In this document: piece by piece, positions 1 to 10,663 of the stretch
Numbering within the stretch: position 1 is the stretch's first letter
Layout of the letters: every line of letters begins with the position of its first letter
Made by a program: the position numbers and the translations under genes
Origin: Semisulcospira habei
Lineage: Eukaryota > Mollusca > Gastropoda > Semisulcospiridae
Direction of reading: 5' to 3'
DNA length: 64,000 bases
Assembly (NCBI GenBank): GCA_036245525.1
Contig: BTPG01000005.1
Span: 175,428,078-175,492,077, forward strand
The notes under the pieces: model-generated
Seen by the model: only the letters and a program-made list of their open reading frames with translations
What the model was told of the DNA's origin: nothing
The model's database searches: none

Positions 1-1337
1 CACCCGCTTGAAAAGTCGCCCGAAAGCGCTGTTCGCTTTTGCCAGCCTGCTGTCAAGCTCCTTGTCCAGCTTGGCGTCCGACGTGATAATGCAGCCAAGG
101 TAAGTAAACTGGTGCACTGACTTTAGTTCAGACTCGCCAATGGTGATGTGAGGAGGGCGATACACTGTCTTGGGTGCCGGCTGATGGAGGACCTCTGTCT
201 TTTTCAGACTGACCTCGAGTCCAAAGAGCTGGGCAGCATCTGCGAAGCAAGACGTGATGCGCTGCAGGGCTCTCTCTGTGTGTGCAACGAGGGCAGCATC
301 ATCAGCAAAAAGCAGCTCACGAATCAGTTGGTCTAGGGTTTTCGTGTGGGCCTGCAGTCGTCTGAGGTTGAACAGGCTGCCATCGAGACGATACCTGATG
401 TACACTGCATCGTCATCATCGAGGTCCACTGTGGCCTGCTTCAACATCATGCTAAAAAAGATGGTGAAGAGGGTCGGTGCCAGCACGCAGCCCTGCTTTA
501 CGCCGTTGAGAATGGGGAATGGTTCTGAGAGGTCATTGTTGAGTCTGACCTGGCCTTGCTGGTCCTCGTGTAGCTGGACAATCATGTTGAGGAACTTTGG
601 GGGACAGCCAAGTCGCTCCAGGATCTGCCACATGCCTTGCCTGCTCACAGTGTCGAACGCTTTTGTTAGGTCGACAAATGTTACGTACAGCCCTTTGTTC
701 TGCTCGCGGCACTTCTCCTGTAGCTGTCTCAGCACAAAGACCATATCGGTGGTGCTCCTGTTTGCTCTGAAGCCACACTGGCCCTCTGGGAGTTGGTCTT
801 CAGCGATGGCAGGTACCAGCCGATTCAGGAGCAGCCTTGCAAGGATTTTCCCAGCAATGGACAGCAGGGTAATTCCCCGATAGTTGGAACAGTCAGACTT
901 CTCGCCTTTGTTCTTGTACAAGGTGATAACGACTGCATCACGGAGATCTTTTGGTAGTGTTCCTTCCTCCCAGCAGCAGAGAAAGAGTTCATGGAGCTTG
1001 TTGTGCAGTGCTGTGCCTCCATGTTTCCAGATCTCTGGCGGTATTCCATCAATGCCTGCTGCTTTGCCACTCTTGAGCTGGTGGATGGCTGTGAGGGTCT
1101 CTTCAGCGGTGGGCGGTTCGTCCAATTCAACCTTTACTGGGAGGTGTGGGATTTGTAGGACGACTGCTTCTTGAACAGTGCGCTCAGCGCTGAAGAGGCT
1201 CTGAAAGTATTCCGACCAGCGGTTCAAGATGGAGGTATTATCTGTGAGGAGTGCCTGGCCATTCGCCAGACAGTTGACATCATACCCATTTGTCCACCGA
1301 GAGAGGCTGGACAGTCTGTGCGCCGAGATCGTTGTTT
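1..1337 (-). CDS. Non-LTR retrotransposon reverse transcriptase, partial
   Basis: Reverse transcriptase of a LINE. Read on the minus strand from 1337, the frame is open for about 445 codons and runs off the window edge. The RT blocks appear in order: a KSGKAAGIDG fingers block, the NYRGITLLS block, motif A in a YVTFVDLTKAFD context, motif B as NGVKQGCVLAP and the catalytic FADD motif near 290-315, followed by the thumb YLGC block. The 5' side stops at 1337, where a TTAACCC sequence begins, so the upstream part (endonuclease) is missing here. No start codon is assigned because the copy is truncated at both sides. I did not place it in a LINE clade. The long open frame suggests a fairly young copy. 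Confidence 0.85.
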
Positions 1338-1531
1338 TTAACCCTTACGGCTCGAAATTGTAAGGTGCGAACCCAGACACCAACACACACTTGCAAAAGT
1401 CACACGAATAGTTGTTAGAAATGTATGAATTGTATAAAGCACGCTGAGAAACGAAAATATTACGTTCTTCTTTATATAAACACCCTTTATTGGTCAGTGA
1501 CGCGTATTTCCAGTTGTCCCGATGTGCAAAA

Positions 1532-1613
1532 GGTCCTCGGGCCGACGTCAACCGTGGCTGGCCCGCGCACGGCCGTGCGCCGGCCGGCTACGGCTGACGT
1601 CGGCCCGAGGGAT
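1532..1613. repeat. GC-rich imperfect hairpin
   Basis: Two 41-base arms meet at CACGG/CCGTG with no loop and only a few mismatches. It lies 200 bases from the TTAACCC junction where the LINE fragment stops, so it may be the core of another inserted element. Confidence 0.6.
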
Positions 1614-1817
1614 CTTTTTCAGGTTCTGAGCGTCTCTGAGGAATAGGGGAGTCGTCTTTCATTCTGCTCTTGGTGAAGCATCGGGCTCTTGTTCCGCCAA
1701 AAGGGCAAAGTTTGGAAAGTTGCACAATGTTTTCTGAGAGGTCACTGCGGCTACATTCGATCTGTATACCCAGTTGCCCCAACTTGATTGCTTTTGGGCG
1801 GGTGGGGTGGATGTGGG

Positions 1818-1819
<2 letters not shown>

Positions 1820-1870
<51 letters not shown>

Positions 1871-1939
1871 ATGGGAGGGGGAGGGGGAGGGGGTGGTGGC
1901 TCTGAGGGTGGCGGGTGGGGGAGGGGTAAGGGGTGGGTA

Positions 1940-2024
<85 letters not shown>

Positions 2025-2045
2025 AGAGAGAGAGAGAGAGAGAGG
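1820..2045. repeat. (GT)n and (GA)n microsatellites with G-rich spacer
   Basis: Two long GT tracts (about 1820-1866 and 1943-2021) are separated by a G-rich spacer and followed by GA repeats. Frames here encode only Cys-Val or Thr-His runs and are not genes. Confidence 0.95.
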
Positions 2046-2641
2046 GGGGGGGGTTAGGGGGGTGGGGTGGGTAGTGGGTATACCCATGATAAGCCTAATC
2101 TGTGTTTCGGAGGGAGAGGCGCGGGATGGAGGGGGATGGGGGGGGGGGAGGGGTGCGGGAGACCTTTGATAACTTTAATCTGGTTAATGTTTTTTAAACC
2201 TCAGTAATGCGATCAACGTCACATGATTTCATTTATTTTATTTTTTTGCGTGCTTATTTCATCGTCCGCGAACGTCTGACGGAATACACGTTTAAATAAC
2301 GTTTGGATTGCACAACCGAACATTGGTTTTCGCTATCTCTTGTTCTTGTGATCGACGAGCATTGAAAGAAAAAACAACAAAAAGCTGACTCCCCCGAAAT
2401 TCAATCTCATAACATCAGCACGCAACATGCTATGCTCTGGTTAGAATACGCCTGATAGTTTCTTCTTTTTTTAAAATAAATTATTTCTTTTTTTCGTCGT
2501 TAACCCATACAGCCCTGCCACACCGCAACAAGATATTGATCGGCCACGATAATTCAAAGGTTATCAGAGAACATAGACAGGCACCAAATTATCCTGGAAT
2601 CACTCTTGAATCGCCATGCTCGGTCCGTCAGCCGACGTTCA
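2046..2641. other. No gene seen
   Basis: G-rich then AT-rich unique sequence. A TTAACCCAT sequence near 2503 and a weak family-B-like stretch near 2560 are the only repeat traces noticed. Confidence 0.5.
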
Positions 2642-2719
2642 TTAACTCATTCGAGACGTGCCGCCTCCGGATACGCCGCTTATGTCGCGTATCCAGAGGC
2701 GGCACGTCTGAATGAGTTA
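2642..2719. mobile_element. Family D hairpin MITE, copy 1
   Basis: A short palindromic element that starts TTAACTCATTCGAGACG and ends with the complementary sequence and GTTA. Almost the whole length folds into one stem. Its right terminal GTTA is also the left end of the family A element that follows. Confidence 0.75.
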
Positions 2720-3798
2720 CCCCCTCTGACGCAGGATCCCATATTTAGTTTTTGATATCGTTGTTAATTCAGTGACCAAAAGTCACAACCGTCTTGTGGA
2801 CATAGATAAATAATAATAATAATATTACGGTATTTATAATGCGCTTATCTTATAATAATTATAACTCTAAGCGCGCACTCACAACTCGCGCACGCAATCG
2901 CACGCTTTAGATAACGACTCACGAACCACAAATAGTAAAAAACATCACGAAAGTCTGCTTAGGGTGGGGAGTGTGGTAGTATAGTGCTAGAACTGTTGAA
3001 AGAGGTGAGTTTTGAGGGCAGACTGGAAGGAGGAGAGAGAGTGTTTCTGACGGAGAGAGAGTGGGAGAGTGTTCCAGATGGATGGACCGTATACTGAGAA
3101 GGAGCGGGGGCCGAAAGTGCTGAGTTTAGTGCGGGGGATGGGGAGACGGAGAGGGTCGGAGGCGGAGCGGAGGGAGCGGGGAGGAGTGTAGGGGTGAAGT
3201 AAGTTTGAGAGATAGGCGGGAGCGCAGCTGTTCAGGGATTTGCAGCAGAGAGGCAGGATTTTGTATTGGGTGCGTTGTGAGATGGGAAGCCAGTGAAGGA
3301 GTTTGAGCAGGGGAGTGATGTGGTCGGATTTTTTCTCTCTGAGGACGAGGCGGGCAGCATTGTTCTGGACGCGCTGGAGAGTAAAAGTGGTGGAGTGAGG
3401 GAGGCCGGAAAGGAGAGAGTTGAAGTAGTCGATGCGAGATAGGATGAGAGAGACAGCAAGTTTGGTCGCAGCTTCGGTAGTGAGGTATTTTCTGATCTGA
3501 CCGATGCGGCAGAGGTGGAAGTAGCATGCCTGGGCCGTGGCGGAAACAAAGCTGGTCATGGAAAGAGAGGAATCGAGGATAACGCCGAGGTTTTTGGCCG
3601 AGTCAGAGAGGGAGATGGGGGTGCTGTCGAGTTGAAGGTGGAGGGAGGGAGGGAGCTGGGAAAGTTTCTGGCGATACAAAGTGGCTACAGCAAGAGGTAT
3701 AGATCCTCATGAGCCCCCGCATCTACAGGGGCTCATGAGAATCTATACCTCTTGCATTTGGGTGGTGGTCAGGTTTTCTCAGTTGTGAAGAGGATTAC
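2716..3798. mobile_element. Family A MITE, copy 1, split by a LINE fragment
   Basis: The left end (GTTACCCCCTCTGACGCAG) and right part (hairpin 3690-3755, then TTTTCTCAGTTGTGAAGAGG and TTAC) match family A termini. The LINE fragment 2807-3671 interrupts the arm inside the GGATACAAAG segment that is continuous in other copies. The central stem has arms of about 31 bases with a CATCTA loop. Confidence 0.7.
2807..3671 (-). pseudogene. L2/CR1-like LINE 3' end, 5'-truncated
   Basis: On the minus strand an open frame (about 3679-2987) encodes the C-terminal third of a CR1/L2-group reverse transcriptase: LGVILDSSLSM, a RIDYFNSLLSGLP block, LQRVQNNAARLV, LLKLLHWLPI and IWNTLPLSLR. The catalytic region is absent. 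A short 3' UTR with GCGCTTATC and CTCTAAGCGCGC precedes an (ATA)n tail near 2807-2825, as in L2-type elements. The same 3' end recurs at 62248-62519. The fragment is nested in a family A MITE. Confidence 0.8.
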
Positions 3799-3979
3799 AT
3801 TACGACTTAAAACTCTTTTTCAAAACGGAAATACAGACAGATATAGACGATATGAATGTATCTTTTAGAGGCAGTTACTTCATGCCTCAAAAAAATAAAT
3901 ACTTGTAGTCCATTTCTGTCTATATACCTATTAAAAAGGTATTTTCACCCAATTCTTTTGCAAACTTGTGTTCTGCTTG

Positions 3980-4153
3980 AGAGAATAACCAGTGAAGAAA
4001 TAAGCACGCATAGAAAAGACAGTTACAACACAGTTTCTTAATATTTCGATTATTTTTTTCAAAATACATAAGTAAACAAGCAATTTTGAAGAAAAAAACT
4101 GTGTTGTGACTGTCTTTTCTAAGCGTGTTTCTTTCATCGCTGGGTTATTCTCT
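3980..4153. repeat. Family F long hairpin, copy 1
   Basis: Arms of about 60 bases (3980-4039 and 4091-4153) pair around a loop of about 50 bases. Both share the TAGAAAAGACAGT and ACTGTCTTTTCTA cores. Related sequence occurs near 57959-58040 and, as a half, near 62525-62575. Confidence 0.7.
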
Positions 4154-4159
4154 GCATTT

Positions 4160-4568
4160 TACACGATTGTCAGTAACATTTTTGGTCTGCATTTTGTGTT
4201 GCATTTGTCCTCTCTGAGTGCTTTTCTTTGTTTGTTGGGATTGCCTGTGCATTTGACACGCGTGGCAGTCACCTTTAATCAGGATTTATCACCTGAATGG
4301 TAAAGCAGACTTCAAGTGCTGTCACAAATTTAGGAATGTTTACCGTGGGACTCGACGCGCTCAAATGACACCAGATCAAGGCTGTGGACAGGACACCACA
4401 TGTAAATGGATGTTCTCAGAATCATCAGAGGAAGAGCCTTTTGTTGGCGGTCTGGTCTGGCAAAGCTTTCGCGTCCCCAAACCTGAACCCTGTCCTTCTT
4501 CAGTTCGATCTGTTGAAATGCAAACTGCATTTCTGCGACCATTTTCCTGCAGCGAGAGCAGCGCATCT
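4160..4568. other. No gene seen
   Basis: Unique sequence between hairpins. Short frames here lack any recognisable motif. Confidence 0.5.
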
Positions 4569-4634
4569 GCGAGAGGCGTAGATCCTCATGAGCCCACGCA
4601 ATTTCGTGGGCTCACGAGGATATACGCTTCTCAC
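4569..4634. repeat. Family A hairpin, copy 2
   Basis: Variant stem: the left arm has GGCGTAGATCC and the right arm GGATATACGC, with a CCCACGCAA loop side changed to match GTGGG on the other arm. It lies 100 bases from copy 3. Confidence 0.8.
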
Positions 4635-4730
4635 TGACATCATTTACAGTCGTGGTTCCACTCTGTGAGAAAAGGTCCAGGCTTTCAGTCTCACAAATCT
4701 GAGGTTTTCCATAGGAACCGAAATCCACAT

Positions 4731-4797
4731 GAAAGAAGCGTAGATGTTCATGAGCCCCCCGCATTTTGCAGGGGCTCATGCGGATCTGCGCCTCTTA
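4731..4797. repeat. Family A hairpin, copy 3
   Basis: More diverged stem; AAGCGTAGATG pairs imperfectly with CGGATCTGCGCCT around a GCATTTTGC centre. Confidence 0.75.
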
Positions 4798-4799
4798 CT

Positions 4800-5189
4800 G
4801 ACATCATATACAGTCGCGCTGAACAGGATGGCGCAGACATCCAGCGTTGAGTTCAACAGGTCTGATGTGTTTGACAGAAACTGAAACCGTCTTTCGAACC
4901 TCGGTCATTCGTCCTGTAAAACCAACAGGACGGGAATGTGAGAACGATTGGACGCCAATGTGACCCAAAGGAGCAATTGAAGTTTGTCTGACTGCAGGGG
5001 AAAACGACCTATTGGTCCGCACTATGTTACAAAGATGACTGTCTGACATTTGCCTTTTTCATGTCATCATGACCAAGATTGACTTTTTAAAAAAACCCAA
5101 AACAAGCAGACTGAAGTTGACTGCAAGTGGAACGAATACATCTGTATTACATTCATAAATGACAGAACGATGACGCACGCCGCATTGAT
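4800..5189. other. No gene seen
   Basis: Unique sequence; nothing beyond short shadow frames. Confidence 0.5.
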
Positions 5190-5406
5190 TTAACCCCTTC
5201 GCCGCCAATGGCCGCAGACTGTGTTTCTAACATCTTTGTTATTTCAACGCAAAAAGAGACCTAGCTGCCTCAGAAACATGGATACAAAGCGGGGTCGGTA
5301 AAAGGCATAGATCCTCATGAGCCCCCGCAACTGCGGTGGCTCATGAGGATCTATGTCTCTTGCAGATGAATTATGTGAAAGTTTTCTTCGGCAGTCAATG
5401 GATTAA
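5190..5406. mobile_element. Family A MITE, copy 4, with TTAA ends
   Basis: Starts TTAACCCCTTCGCCGCC and ends with a degenerate complementary segment and TTAA at 5403-5406. The hairpin core is 5299-5363. Total length is about 217 bp, typical of complete copies here. Confidence 0.75.
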
Positions 5407-5409
5407 GTT

Positions 5410-6122
5410 GATTTAAAAAATAAAAGGTCCAGACAACGCCTTCTTCGCTGTTATTTTTGTCTTCTCTTTTGTTTGCATATCCCAGTTGTTTTTCTCACCT
5501 TTTATGTTTGAGCAAATACATACTTATTATCTTGTTTATATAACGCATGACGCTTTAACGTAGCCGGGAATAGCTCACAGATTGTTGTTTTGACAGGAAT
5601 TACAGCTGTGCCCAGTTGCGCTTCAAGGAATATTACATGTATGCTATAATTATATAAGGCAAATATATAGTTTTTTTTTTTTTGTCATGATGGAAAAAAA
5701 AAACATCTAGCACCATAGTTTTTCTTTGTCTTGTTTGTAGTCTACCCACGAGATGCGTTTCTGAGAATGTTGCATACATGCCATAATTATGTACAACCAT
5801 AAGTATATCATCTATATAGTTAGGATAGATTTGTCACAGCAAATGAATATTTTTTCTTTTGTTAGCAATTTGCGTATCGGTGTTCTGCTCTTATGTTATT
5901 TCAATCCTTTTCTTTTCTTTCGTTTTTTTTAAAAACGTGTATTTAATTTTGTACGCGCATTTCTGTTATTGTACTTGCATTCTTTTCTTATATATTTTCT
6001 TTACTTTCCATGTCGTTTTGCGTCGTTTATCATTTTGTCTGCCCACAGGAAAATCTTTCGAGATTTGTCTCATTTATCATTCTCCTTCTTTCACCTCCAC
6101 CACCGAACCCTGCAGGTGAACT
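5410..6122. other. AT-rich non-coding stretch with a weak direct repeat
   Basis: No gene seen. Segments near 5625-5680 and 5760-5820 resemble each other, sharing ATACATG..ATAATTAT and ATATAGTT blocks, which suggests an old local duplication. Confidence 0.4.
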
Positions 6123-6210
6123 GACCTTGATGTCTCAAGGGTAGTGCCGGATTACCTTCCCGCCTTCAGGCGCCACGGTAATCCGGCACTACCCTCGGCC
6201 TATCTTGGTC
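6123..6210. repeat. Family B hairpin, copy 1
   Basis: An 88-bp palindrome around CGCCTTCAGGCG. The arms contain GGGTAGTGCCGGATTA and its complement, with outer ends GACCTTGAT and TCTTGGTC. Confidence 0.8.
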
Positions 6211-6612
6211 GGTCCATGCATCACATCGCGTACATAGTCTTGCACAATAAATCTGAAATGTTTACCATTGTACTCTAGGGCTACACGGCAGACTCTTCGG
6301 CGTTTTTCTGTCTTTACTAATTTAGACATGCTGCAGAACGTTCTAACCTTCCGTGGACTTGCTAACCTTATGACCGTATTCTGAGATAGAAGACTACATT
6401 TTTTACTTATCTCTTTGAAGCTGTTTGCCAGCCATTTGTTTGTTTGCATCCAAGAAATAGGTCGACAGGTTGTCTTTCCTTGTAAGGATACAACAAAATC
6501 GTCAGCTGTCTTGTGTAGGCGTTACTGGTACATGTATGTTAACGAGAAAATAAAACAAAAACGAAAAAGGCAAGAGAAAACGAAAACATTTGACTAGAAT
6601 AATCGCATGACG

Positions 6613-6680
6613 TGTGCTCTTCTATGATTTTTTACCTTACGGCTGCGGACAGGACAGTCTAAAATCATAGACCAGCACAT
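6613..6680. repeat. Family C hairpin, copy 1
   Basis: TGTGCTCTTCTATGATTTT pairs with AAAATCATAGACCAGCACA. The centre around TTACGGCTGCGGAC is diverged. Confidence 0.7.
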
Positions 6681-6878
6681 AAGACATGTAAATGATTATC
6701 AGACACTTGAAGTTTTCTTGAACACCGTAGATTCAGTAGAATCCAGTGTATGTAGTACCTAGACAACAGGGGTTGCGGATAATTGTTTACCCAAGGGTAT
6801 TATTTGGTTGGGGGGTGGGGGGGGGGGGGACGGGGGAGGAGAAGGAGAAGGAGCTTTAGCAAACATTTCGCCCCAGAA

Positions 6879-7093
6879 TTAACCCTTTCAGCGCTAACAC
6901 TCTACAGCAGAAGATTGAATGACCATGATAAATCAAGGGTAGTGCCAGATTAGCTTGGCGCCTTCAGGCGCCAAGCTAATCTGGCACTACCCTTGAATTA
7001 TCATGGTCAGTCCACCTCTTCGATTGGTACATAGTCGTTAAGTAAAACACTTCCAAAATTCGGGAAATGCAGCCATGGCGCTAAAAGGGTTAG
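6879..7093. mobile_element. Family B MITE, copy 2, with TTAA-type ends
   Basis: Left end TTAACCCTTTCAGCGC and right end GCGCTAAAAGGGTTAG form a terminal inverted repeat of about 16 bp. The near-perfect 88-bp hairpin 6921-7008 is the core. Length is 215 bp. Confidence 0.85.
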
Positions 7094-7595
7094 TACCAGA
7101 GTTAGCAGTTTGTACCACGTGCCTTCTTCTGCATTCTATACTTACCAGCAAAAGGAAATGCGACATTTTTGGAATTATCGTAAGCATTTCATTGTTTCCG
7201 ATGAATCCAGAAATGTCACATTTCTTTTGCTCGTCTGCATATTTTTGTTGTGGAAACAACATTGCCTCGGCCATTTGCATCGGACCGGAAGCTTCATAAC
7301 TCTCGTGTGATTCCGAGGAAAGAAATACAGGTCCCTAGAAATGGAGTTCTCTAGAAATATATGCATATTCATGTAAAAATAAAACAAACCATCGCATAAT
7401 TGTTTAGTGTAACAGAAGACAGAGAACAACAACAATAACAAACAAGCAAAAAAAAACCAACAAAATGAAGAAGTTCAAACGACAAGATTACTTCTGTCAC
7501 GTATAAGTACTGCGCGACGGTTGTAAGGTCGTGGTCACTAGGAGTAGAAAAATCGTTGATAGGTAAATGGCGCATTGTTTCCGAAGCACAGATTA

Positions 7596-7625
7596 GCAGG
7601 AGGCATACATTAGCATGAGCCCCCT
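7596..7625. repeat. Family A hairpin, left-arm remnant
   Basis: GCAGGAGGCATACATTAGCA followed by TGAGCCCCC matches only the left arm; the right arm is missing. Confidence 0.5.
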
Positions 7626-7644
7626 ACGACTGATGTAATCTGTT

Positions 7645-7737
7645 TTAACTCTTTGGGTGTCGGTAGCGATTTAGATCGCAAGGATTCCAGCAGAAATCAC
7701 CTCGACCAAAATCGCTACCGACACCTAAAGGGGTTAA
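7645..7737. mobile_element. Family E hairpin MITE, copy 1
   Basis: TTAACTCTTTGGGTGTCGG at the left pairs with CCGACACCTAAAGGGGTTAA at the right. TCGGTAGCGAT and ATCGCTACCGA continue the stem. Length 93 bp, TTAA at both ends. Confidence 0.8.
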
Positions 7738-7857
7738 CAGTTTCTATAAATGGGAAAGAAAACCTACACAAATAATATTCTTCTTCTCGTGAATCTGGTC
7801 TCAGCACTCCCTTTGCACTCGATGAGCTATTACAAACAAGCAGTGTTTCTTATTTTG

Positions 7858-8015
7858 CTAACCGCTTCACAGGCACTGTGTTTTTGAAATCATTGAAAAT
7901 TAAACGTCAAAGATCTTCACGAAAACGGATACAACATAGTTTAAGCAGGAGGCATAGATCTATACCTCCTGCAGTTGGATGGTGTTTAATTTTCCTTGAG
8001 CTGTGATCGTGTTAA
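7858..8015. mobile_element. Family A MITE with collapsed hairpin
   Basis: The flanks match family A (left CTAACCGCTTCAC, right TTTCCTTGAGCTGTG then TTAA), but the hairpin core (7945-7972) keeps only the outer 14 bases of each arm. The inner stem with the TCATGAGCCCC block is deleted. Its right TTAA is the left end of the next family B element. Confidence 0.7.
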
Positions 8016-8225
8016 CTCATTCCGCTCCGACACACCACAGTAAGACATGGGTCGAGCATGATAGTTCAAGGGTGGTACCAGAATAGCTTGGCGCCTATAG
8101 GCGCCAAGCAATTTAGGCACTACCCTTGAACTATCATGCTCTATCTGTCTCTAAAATTGTAATACCGTCCTTCAGAGGGCAACTTTAAAATTTGGGGATT
8201 TCGGTCCTGGGGCAGAATGTGTTAA
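8012..8225. mobile_element. Family B MITE, copy 3, with TTAA ends
   Basis: TTAACTCATTCCGCTCCGAC at the left; GGCAGAATGTGTTAA at the right. The hairpin 8054-8141 centres on GGCGCCTATAGGCGCC. Confidence 0.8.
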
Positions 8226-8420
8226 GGGAATGTGCACCATATGCTTTTGACGTGTTGTTGGAATTTTTTCGCTTGTATAATAGAGTTCATCCCTCGGATG
8301 CTCTTTGATTTTATCCCAAGATCCTGAAACGCTGCACAGTGTTTGTTGTTGTTGTGTTTATACTTTTTGGTTCGAGCTGTTTCTGGAAACTATTACGCGG
8401 AGACGGTCATAATTATGTGT

Positions 8421-8487
8421 GCAAGAGACGCAGACTCTCATGAGCCTCTGCAGCTTTCGGTGGCTCATGAGGATGTTTGCCTGTTGC
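8421..8487. repeat. Family A hairpin, diverged copy
   Basis: GCAAGAGACGCAGACTCTCA on the left arm, GAGGATGTTTGCCTGTTGC on the right; loop TGCAGCTTTCGG. Confidence 0.75.
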
Positions 8488-8628
8488 TGGGTCAAACGTA
8501 CCCCCACCTGCTGCAGTATTTTCATCTGTATTCTGCGAGGGGTTGAGGAGAGTTTCGGGATTCTGACTGTAGTTCTCTGGGCGCTCTGACCTACTCGCAG
8601 GTAATCACCCTTCACCCTCCAGCCATTA

Positions 8629-8695
8629 GCAAGAGGCATAGATTCTCATGAGCCCCTGCAGACTGCAGGGGCTCATGAGAATCTATGCCCCTCGC
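8629..8695. repeat. Family A hairpin copy
   Basis: Near-perfect stem with a subfamily change present in both arms: AGATTCTCATGAG on the left and CTCATGAGAATCT on the right. Confidence 0.85.
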
Positions 8696-8982
8696 CAAGA
8701 CAGACCGGCCCTTTTCGCGCCTTCATGTTGAGCGATAGCATCAGGGCTGACGAGGCCAAAAGCATTGACGAGGGCCCTTGAGTGTCAGATATGAAGGCGG
8801 GGCCATTGCGAAGGATGAATGGAGTTCATTTAGCCTGAATGCATCACACGACCCCTTTTTTGGATACAATTTTCGCAGCATTAGTTTGGAAAGATTGCGT
8901 CTGACAAGGAGAGGAGAACGTAGACCAACTTTGCTATGTACGTGTACGAAGTTAACCATGGTTTAAAAAAGAAGTGCTAAAA

Positions 8983-9098
8983 ATTTGGCAGAATTATTAT
9001 TATTATTGCTATTGTTATTATTATTACTATTACTTATTATTATTATTATTATTATTGATTTGTTCTTATTCTTATTTATTTATTTATTTATTTATTTG
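8983..9098. repeat. (TTA)n and (TTTA)n simple repeats
   Basis: AT-rich tri- and tetranucleotide tracts. Confidence 0.85.
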
Positions 9099-9807
9099 GG
9101 TCTGAAGCCGGGGGAGGGGGTATCTGGTCGATAATTGGTTTGTGAGTAAGGGTGTTGCACTATGAACACGTAAAAAGTCCAGTGATGGTTTTCTCTCGTG
9201 TTTATTTCTGTCTAAAGAGCATTGTCTGGGCCGGGTTGGGCAAGACCAACCACAGACTACAATTCGGTCGTTCTCTCACTATTTGCTCTCTCTTCTACTT
9301 TCGTCCATCTCTCTCACTCTCCTCTCACTCTCCTCTCGTTGTGTTCCCTTTCTCGTTGTGTGTCTGGTTGTGTGTCTTGTGTTGTCTGTCCCCCAGCATG
9401 TATATACCCTTGCCCTTATCAATCATCTTCCCACTTAGGACCCGCCCCTCGTTTAGGGCTGGTGCCGTTACGTGAATTAGAGCGTCTCCACGTGCCGATG
9501 GTCCCGTTAATTAGATGCCATCCACTTCCCATATAGTAACAGTTCCGGAGGCCGGCCCGTTATCTAGATTAGGGCTGCCCGGCGAGTCCGGTAGTTACAT
9601 ACAGACGCTGACCATATGTTATGTGACCGGAAACTACATCCAGATGCCGGACGTGGAGGCACGCGTCAGTAGTGCAACAAGGGTGCGTACTGGCGGTGGT
9701 TGTTGGGGAATGCTATCTCACACAGCACACTGTACCAAAAGGCGTAACGTCGCATTTAATCCTTACTCTGAATACATGTATATGCAGATGTTTCTACCCG
9801 CATCATT
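9099..9807. other. No gene seen
   Basis: Frames of 98-107 codons are present on the plus strand, but their translations (for example a Ser/Leu/Cys-rich run from a CTCTC-rich tract) look compositional and carry no recognisable domain. Confidence 0.5.
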
Positions 9808-9998
9808 GTAAACCCTTCACTGCCGAGAAAAATCGAACACCACACTCAATGCAAGAGGGATAGATCCTCATGAGCCCCCGCAATTCTTGCTGAAACCATT
9901 TTGTATCCATTATTCATAGGACGCCTTGAGCTCTTTCGCGTGAGATTTACACAGATTTGAGGCATACAATATACGATCAATGACAGTGAAGGGGTTAA
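9808..9998. mobile_element. Family A MITE with right hairpin arm deleted
   Basis: The left arm GCAAGAGGGATAGATCC runs to GCCCCCGCAAT and then joins directly to TCTTGCTGAAACC, so most of the right arm is lost. The right terminus GACAGTGAAGGGGTTAA is intact. Confidence 0.7.
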
Positions 9999-10322
9999 GG
10001 CAGTAGGCCTAGTGACAGTTGCCGCTGAAAGATGTCTCGGAGCTTCCATCGCCAGTTACCATTACAGCTAAAGGGTAGTGTCTCATTGCAAATCAACCAT
10101 GAGTCTATGCACCCTGGCGGCTGATTCGTATCACCGATGCTTAAGGCTGTGCATGTGCGAAAGGCTGCAAAAGACTACTTTTTTTTCAGTTCAAGGCTGT
10201 AACCTACGCTCGCCAAGGAAAGGCCGGTTGAAAAGGATCCAAGCCAAAAATGCCGGAGCCAATCCCAGCTACAGTAGCAAAATACTCCGAAAAATATTTA
10301 TTGGCTGATCGCGGATAGTGTG

Positions 10323-10534
10323 TTGACCCCTTCACTACCAGCGGACGCAGATTGTGTTACAGAAATGGTTGTTAGTTTGACACCAACGAGCCCAGCCGTC
10401 CAAGGAACGACGTGGATACACTTTCAGCAAAAGGCGTAGATCCTCATGAGCCCCCGCTGTCGCGGGGGCTCATGAGGATCTACGTCTCTTGCAGTTGGGT
10501 TGTGTTAACGTTTTCTCGGCAGGGAAGGTGTTAA
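10323..10534. mobile_element. Family A MITE, complete copy
   Basis: Left TTGACCCCTTCACTACCAGC, right CGGCAGGGAAGGTGTTAA. The hairpin 10427-10492 has GGCGTAGATCC and GGATCTACGTC, a T-to-C change in the left arm matched on the other side. Length 212 bp. Confidence 0.85.
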
Positions 10535-10601
10535 ACGTCCCACCAGCAAAAAATTCACGCAGATGTCAGGAAAAGCGTAAGCTGGAGGGAAAGACTGGCG
10601 T

Positions 10602-10663
10602 TCTGTTAGAAAAGGGCCATCACTCATTCGTCACGAGGAAGAAGTGATGGCCCTTTTCTAACA
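10602..10663. repeat. Solitary hairpin with 22-bp arms
   Basis: CTGTTAGAAAAGGGCCATCA and its exact complement flank an 18-base loop. No second copy was seen in this window, and flanking bases do not show TTAA. Confidence 0.7.

Noticed and set aside
254..883. Plus-strand open frame of 209 codons
   Set aside because: It lies opposite the minus-strand LINE RT, which carries all RT motifs; the plus frame has no domain and is its shadow.
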